Assembly (NCBI GenBank): GCA_937898205.1
Contig: CALEJC010000107.1
Location: 1 to 16,018, forward strand
Origin: an uncultured Bacteroidales bacterium
GTDB lineage: Bacteria; Bacteroidota; Bacteroidia; Bacteroidales; UBA932
Direction: 5' to 3'
Length of the DNA: 16,018 bases
Below are positions 14,282 to 16,018 of this stretch, in pieces. The stretch's first letter is position 1; each line of letters starts with the position of its first letter. The position numbers and the translations under genes are program-made. Below the pieces are notes generated by a model. That model worked only from the letters and a program-made list of their open reading frames with translations. It was not told the origin of the DNA and searched no databases.

Positions 14282-14289
14282 CTTTGAAT

Positions 14290-14775
14290 ATGGCAAAGAA
14301 AACCGAGAAGACCAACGCGGCCAGACTTCTAGATAAGGCCGGCATAGATTACCAGCTCATCCCCTATGAGGTCGATGAACACGACCTTGCTGCTCAGCAT
14401 GTTGCAGATTGCCTTGGGCAGGATGTCTCTCGAGTGTTCAAGACATTGGTGCTTCACGGAGACAAGAGCGGCCACATCGTGTGTGTGGTGCCTGGCAATG
14501 CTGAGGTTGACCTTAAGGCTCTTGCCCAAGCCTCAGGCAACAAAAAGGTGGAGATGATACCGATGAAAGACCTTCTCAGCGTAACCGGCTATATCAGAGG
14601 AGGTTGCTCCCCTATCGGGATGAAGAAACCGTTTCCTACCTACTTCCACTCGACAGCGCTAGACCATGATACCATCTACGTCAGCGCCGGAGTCCGAGGA
14701 CTGCAGATCGAGATCTCTCCTGCAGAGCTCATCAGGTTTACCAAGGCTACCGTAGCAAATGTAGGCAAGATTTGA
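14290..14775 (+). CDS. ybaK: Cys-tRNA(Pro)/Cys-tRNA(Cys) deacylase, YbaK/EbsC type
   Basis: A free trans-editing enzyme of the INS family that removes cysteine mischarged onto tRNA-Pro. From the ATG at 14290 the protein is 161 residues and begins MAKKTEKTNAARLLDKAGI, the usual YbaK N-terminus. The frame stays open upstream to 14137, but that part would overlap the opposite gene and both promoters. The catalytic lysine is K51 in VFKTLVL; VPGNAEVDLKALA and GYIRGGCSPIGMKK are the other family motifs, and the C-terminal SAGVRGLQIEISPAELI also fits. The response regulator starts four bases after the stop, so this is the first gene of a three-gene unit with a two-component pair. Confidence 0.93.
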   Translation: MAKKTEKTNAARLLDKAGIDYQLIPYEVDEHDLAAQHVADCLGQDVSRVFKTLVLHGDKSGHIVCVVPGNAEVDLKALAQASGNKKVEMIPMKDLLSVTGYIRGGCSPIGMKKPFPTYFHSTALDHDTIYVSAGVRGLQIEISPAELIRFTKATVANVGKI

Positions 14776-14779
14776 AGGC

Positions 14780-15457
14780 ATGAAGTTACTTATCATAGAA
14801 GATGAGATCTCTCTTCAGGAGATAATGGCGAGCACTCTAAAAAAAGAGGGCTATATAGTAGAAACGGCGTCTACATGTAGGGCTGCTGAAGACAAACTCA
14901 GCGTCTATAGCTATGACTGCGTGATTCTTGACATTGGTTTGCCTGACGGAAGCGGTCTTGACATCCTCTCTCAGATCAAAAGTTCAGGAAACCCTGTAAA
15001 TGTGATCATTACATCTGCAAGAGACTCAATTGAAGACAAGATCAGAGGTCTTGAGCTCGGAGCTGATGATTACCTCGCCAAACCATTTCACATCGCAGAG
15101 TTGGCCGCACGCATCCGCAGCGTCACCCGTCGCAGCAGAAATGCCGGAGAACTCAGCTATAAAGCGGGCAATGTCACACTCTATGAAGCTTCGCAACGAC
15201 TCACTATTGACGGCCGGGATGTCACCCTACTCAAAAAAGAGTTTGATATCTTGAAGTATTTCCTCATGCGTCCGGGACACCTGGTGGATAAGGCGGTGCT
15301 TGCGGAAGCCGTATGGGGCGACCATGCTGACGAGTCAGACGACTTCCAGTATGTATATGCACAGATGAAAAACCTGCGCAAAAAATTGTCTGAAGCCGGT
15401 GCCGATATTGAGATAAAGTCTGTTTACGGATTTGGATACAAACTTATAAAACCTTAA
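14780..15457 (+). CDS. Two-component response regulator, OmpR/PhoB family
   Basis: A DNA-binding regulator controlled by phosphorylation. Receiver domain (1-115): acidic pocket E7-D8, phospho-acceptor D51 in VILDIGLPDGSG, T78-S79 in IITSARD, and K101 in LAKPF. A short linker leads to the winged-helix effector domain (about 127-225), with LLKKEFDILKYFLMRPGHLVDKAVLAEAVWG and the terminal IKSVYGFGYKL. The length of 225 is standard. The partner histidine kinase starts five bases after the stop and the YbaK gene ends four bases before the start, so all three are probably one transcript. No target sites can be assigned from this window. All phosphorylation residues are intact. Confidence 0.95.
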   Translation: MKLLIIEDEISLQEIMASTLKKEGYIVETASTCRAAEDKLSVYSYDCVILDIGLPDGSGLDILSQIKSSGNPVNVIITSARDSIEDKIRGLELGADDYLAKPFHIAELAARIRSVTRRSRNAGELSYKAGNVTLYEASQRLTIDGRDVTLLKKEFDILKYFLMRPGHLVDKAVLAEAVWGDHADESDDFQYVYAQMKNLRKKLSEAGADIEIKSVYGFGYKLIKP

Positions 15458-15462
15458 ACCAG

Positions 15463-16018
15463 ATGAAACTTGTCTATAAAATAATGCTATCGCTTATGCT
15501 GCCACTGGTTATTACTCTTGGCCTGTGGGGATGGTTATCTTACAGTACCATGACCAGAAAAATTCATGCTGATACAGACCTTATTCTTAAAGACTACACC
15601 GAAAACATTATTTTACGCAAGCTGTCGGGAGATGAAATGCCGGATAGGTTCAATGGTGCATACAACACCTATTACATAAGAGAGGTAACTGCAGATTATG
15701 CTGCAGAAAATCCACAGGCTGTTTACGATGAAGCAGAAGCGTTTTTAAAGAGCCAGCAGGAATTTGCCAGTTCGCGCATAAGAAGACAGGTTTTTATGGA
15801 CAATAATGGCCAATACTATGAAATAACCGTATCTATGCCCACCTTTGAACAGGATGTTCTTGTAGAGCATGTCTTATGGTGGACTATACTTCTTTTCTTT
15901 GTACTCTTGATAGCATTGCTGATAATTGGTTTAAGAGTTCTTAAACGTAACTTGCGTCCGCTGGATGCTCTGCTTAACTGGATGGACAACTATATACCCG
16001 GAAGCAGAAATTCAAAAG
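15463..16018 (+). CDS. Sensor histidine kinase, N-terminal part (runs off the window)
   Basis: The frame is open from the ATG at 15463 to the end of the window (185 codons). It shows the sensor half of a membrane kinase: a first membrane helix at about residues 7-27 (IMLSLMLPLVITLGLWGWL), an extracytoplasmic domain of about 110 residues (28-137) containing EFASSRIRRQVFMDNNGQYYEITVS, which looks PAS/PDC-like, and a second helix at about 138-157 (LWWTILLFFVLLIALLIIGL). Then RVLKRNLRPLDALLNWMDNYIPG resembles the juxtamembrane linker of Bacteroidota kinases. The HisKA and ATPase domains must lie beyond the right edge, so kinase identity rests on the adjacent regulator and this layout. The signal sensed is unknown. 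Confidence 0.85.
   Translation, partial: MKLVYKIMLSLMLPLVITLGLWGWLSYSTMTRKIHADTDLILKDYTENIILRKLSGDEMPDRFNGAYNTYYIREVTADYAAENPQAVYDEAEAFLKSQQEFASSRIRRQVFMDNNGQYYEITVSMPTFEQDVLVEHVLWWTILLFFVLLIALLIIGLRVLKRNLRPLDALLNWMDNYIPGSRNSK

Noticed and set aside
14137..14289. Longer N-terminus for YbaK from an upstream ATG at 14137
   Set aside because: It would read through the opposite gene and both promoters; the family N-terminus MAKKTEKTNAARLL begins at 14290.
1..16018. tRNA, rRNA, CRISPR arrays, insertion sequences, phage or defence genes
   Set aside because: No cloverleaf, no regularly spaced repeats and no transposase, integrase or defence motifs were seen on either strand.

Overview
The window looks like a piece of a Bacteroidales (phylum Bacteroidota) chromosome. 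The evidence is indirect: several upstream regions carry the Bacteroidota promoter pattern (a TTG/TTTG box, about 20 bases, then TAnnTTTG) instead of -35/-10 boxes, Shine-Dalgarno sequences are mostly absent, signal peptides end in the A-Q style, and several proteins (the XRE regulator, the long QueA, the NHRDI acyltransferase, the GNAT protein) are of Bacteroidales types. I cannot name a genus. Twenty genes are supported; the first (rarA) and the last (a sensor kinase) run off the ends of the window.

Left arm (1-10336). rarA and a GNAT acyltransferase form a minus-strand unit. Divergent to it is a pair of small exported, probably beta-barrel, proteins of unknown function. Then come rlmD and a YrbG-type Ca2+/Na+ antiporter on the minus strand (start and stop overlap by one base), a plus-strand low-molecular-weight tyrosine phosphatase, and a tight minus-strand operon: queA, a PlsC-like acyltransferase, a SprT-like metalloprotein and an Fsr-like MFS exporter, with gaps of 3 bases or short overlaps.

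Centre (10337-10904). A 568-base AT-rich region without a gene separates minus-strand genes on the left (8 of 11) from plus-strand genes on the right (7 of 8). It holds two perfect DnaA-box matches, a one-mismatch box and several small inverted repeats. I propose it as a candidate chromosomal replication origin; this is inference.

Right arm (10905-16018). An XRE regulator with a perfect 24-base palindrome inside its coding region comes first. It is followed by a shortened dihydroorotate-dehydrogenase-like protein that has lost the catalytic serine, overlapping a CinA/PncC-type amidohydrolase with a shortened motif. Next are a secreted glycerophosphodiester phosphodiesterase and, on the minus strand, a fusion of a TIGR04076-type domain with an AlaX-like tRNA editing domain. 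The window ends in a plus-strand operon of a YbaK deacylase, an OmpR-type response regulator and its histidine kinase. Two tRNA-proofreading-type genes (AlaX-like and YbaK) are thus divergent across 72 bases with overlapping promoters.

Most genes are housekeeping. The points most worth a second look are the candidate origin, the apparent DHODH pseudoenzyme coupled to CinA, the TIGR04076-AlaX fusion, the palindrome inside the XRE gene, and the uncharacterised exported protein pair. I saw no tRNA, rRNA, CRISPR array, insertion sequence or prophage gene.
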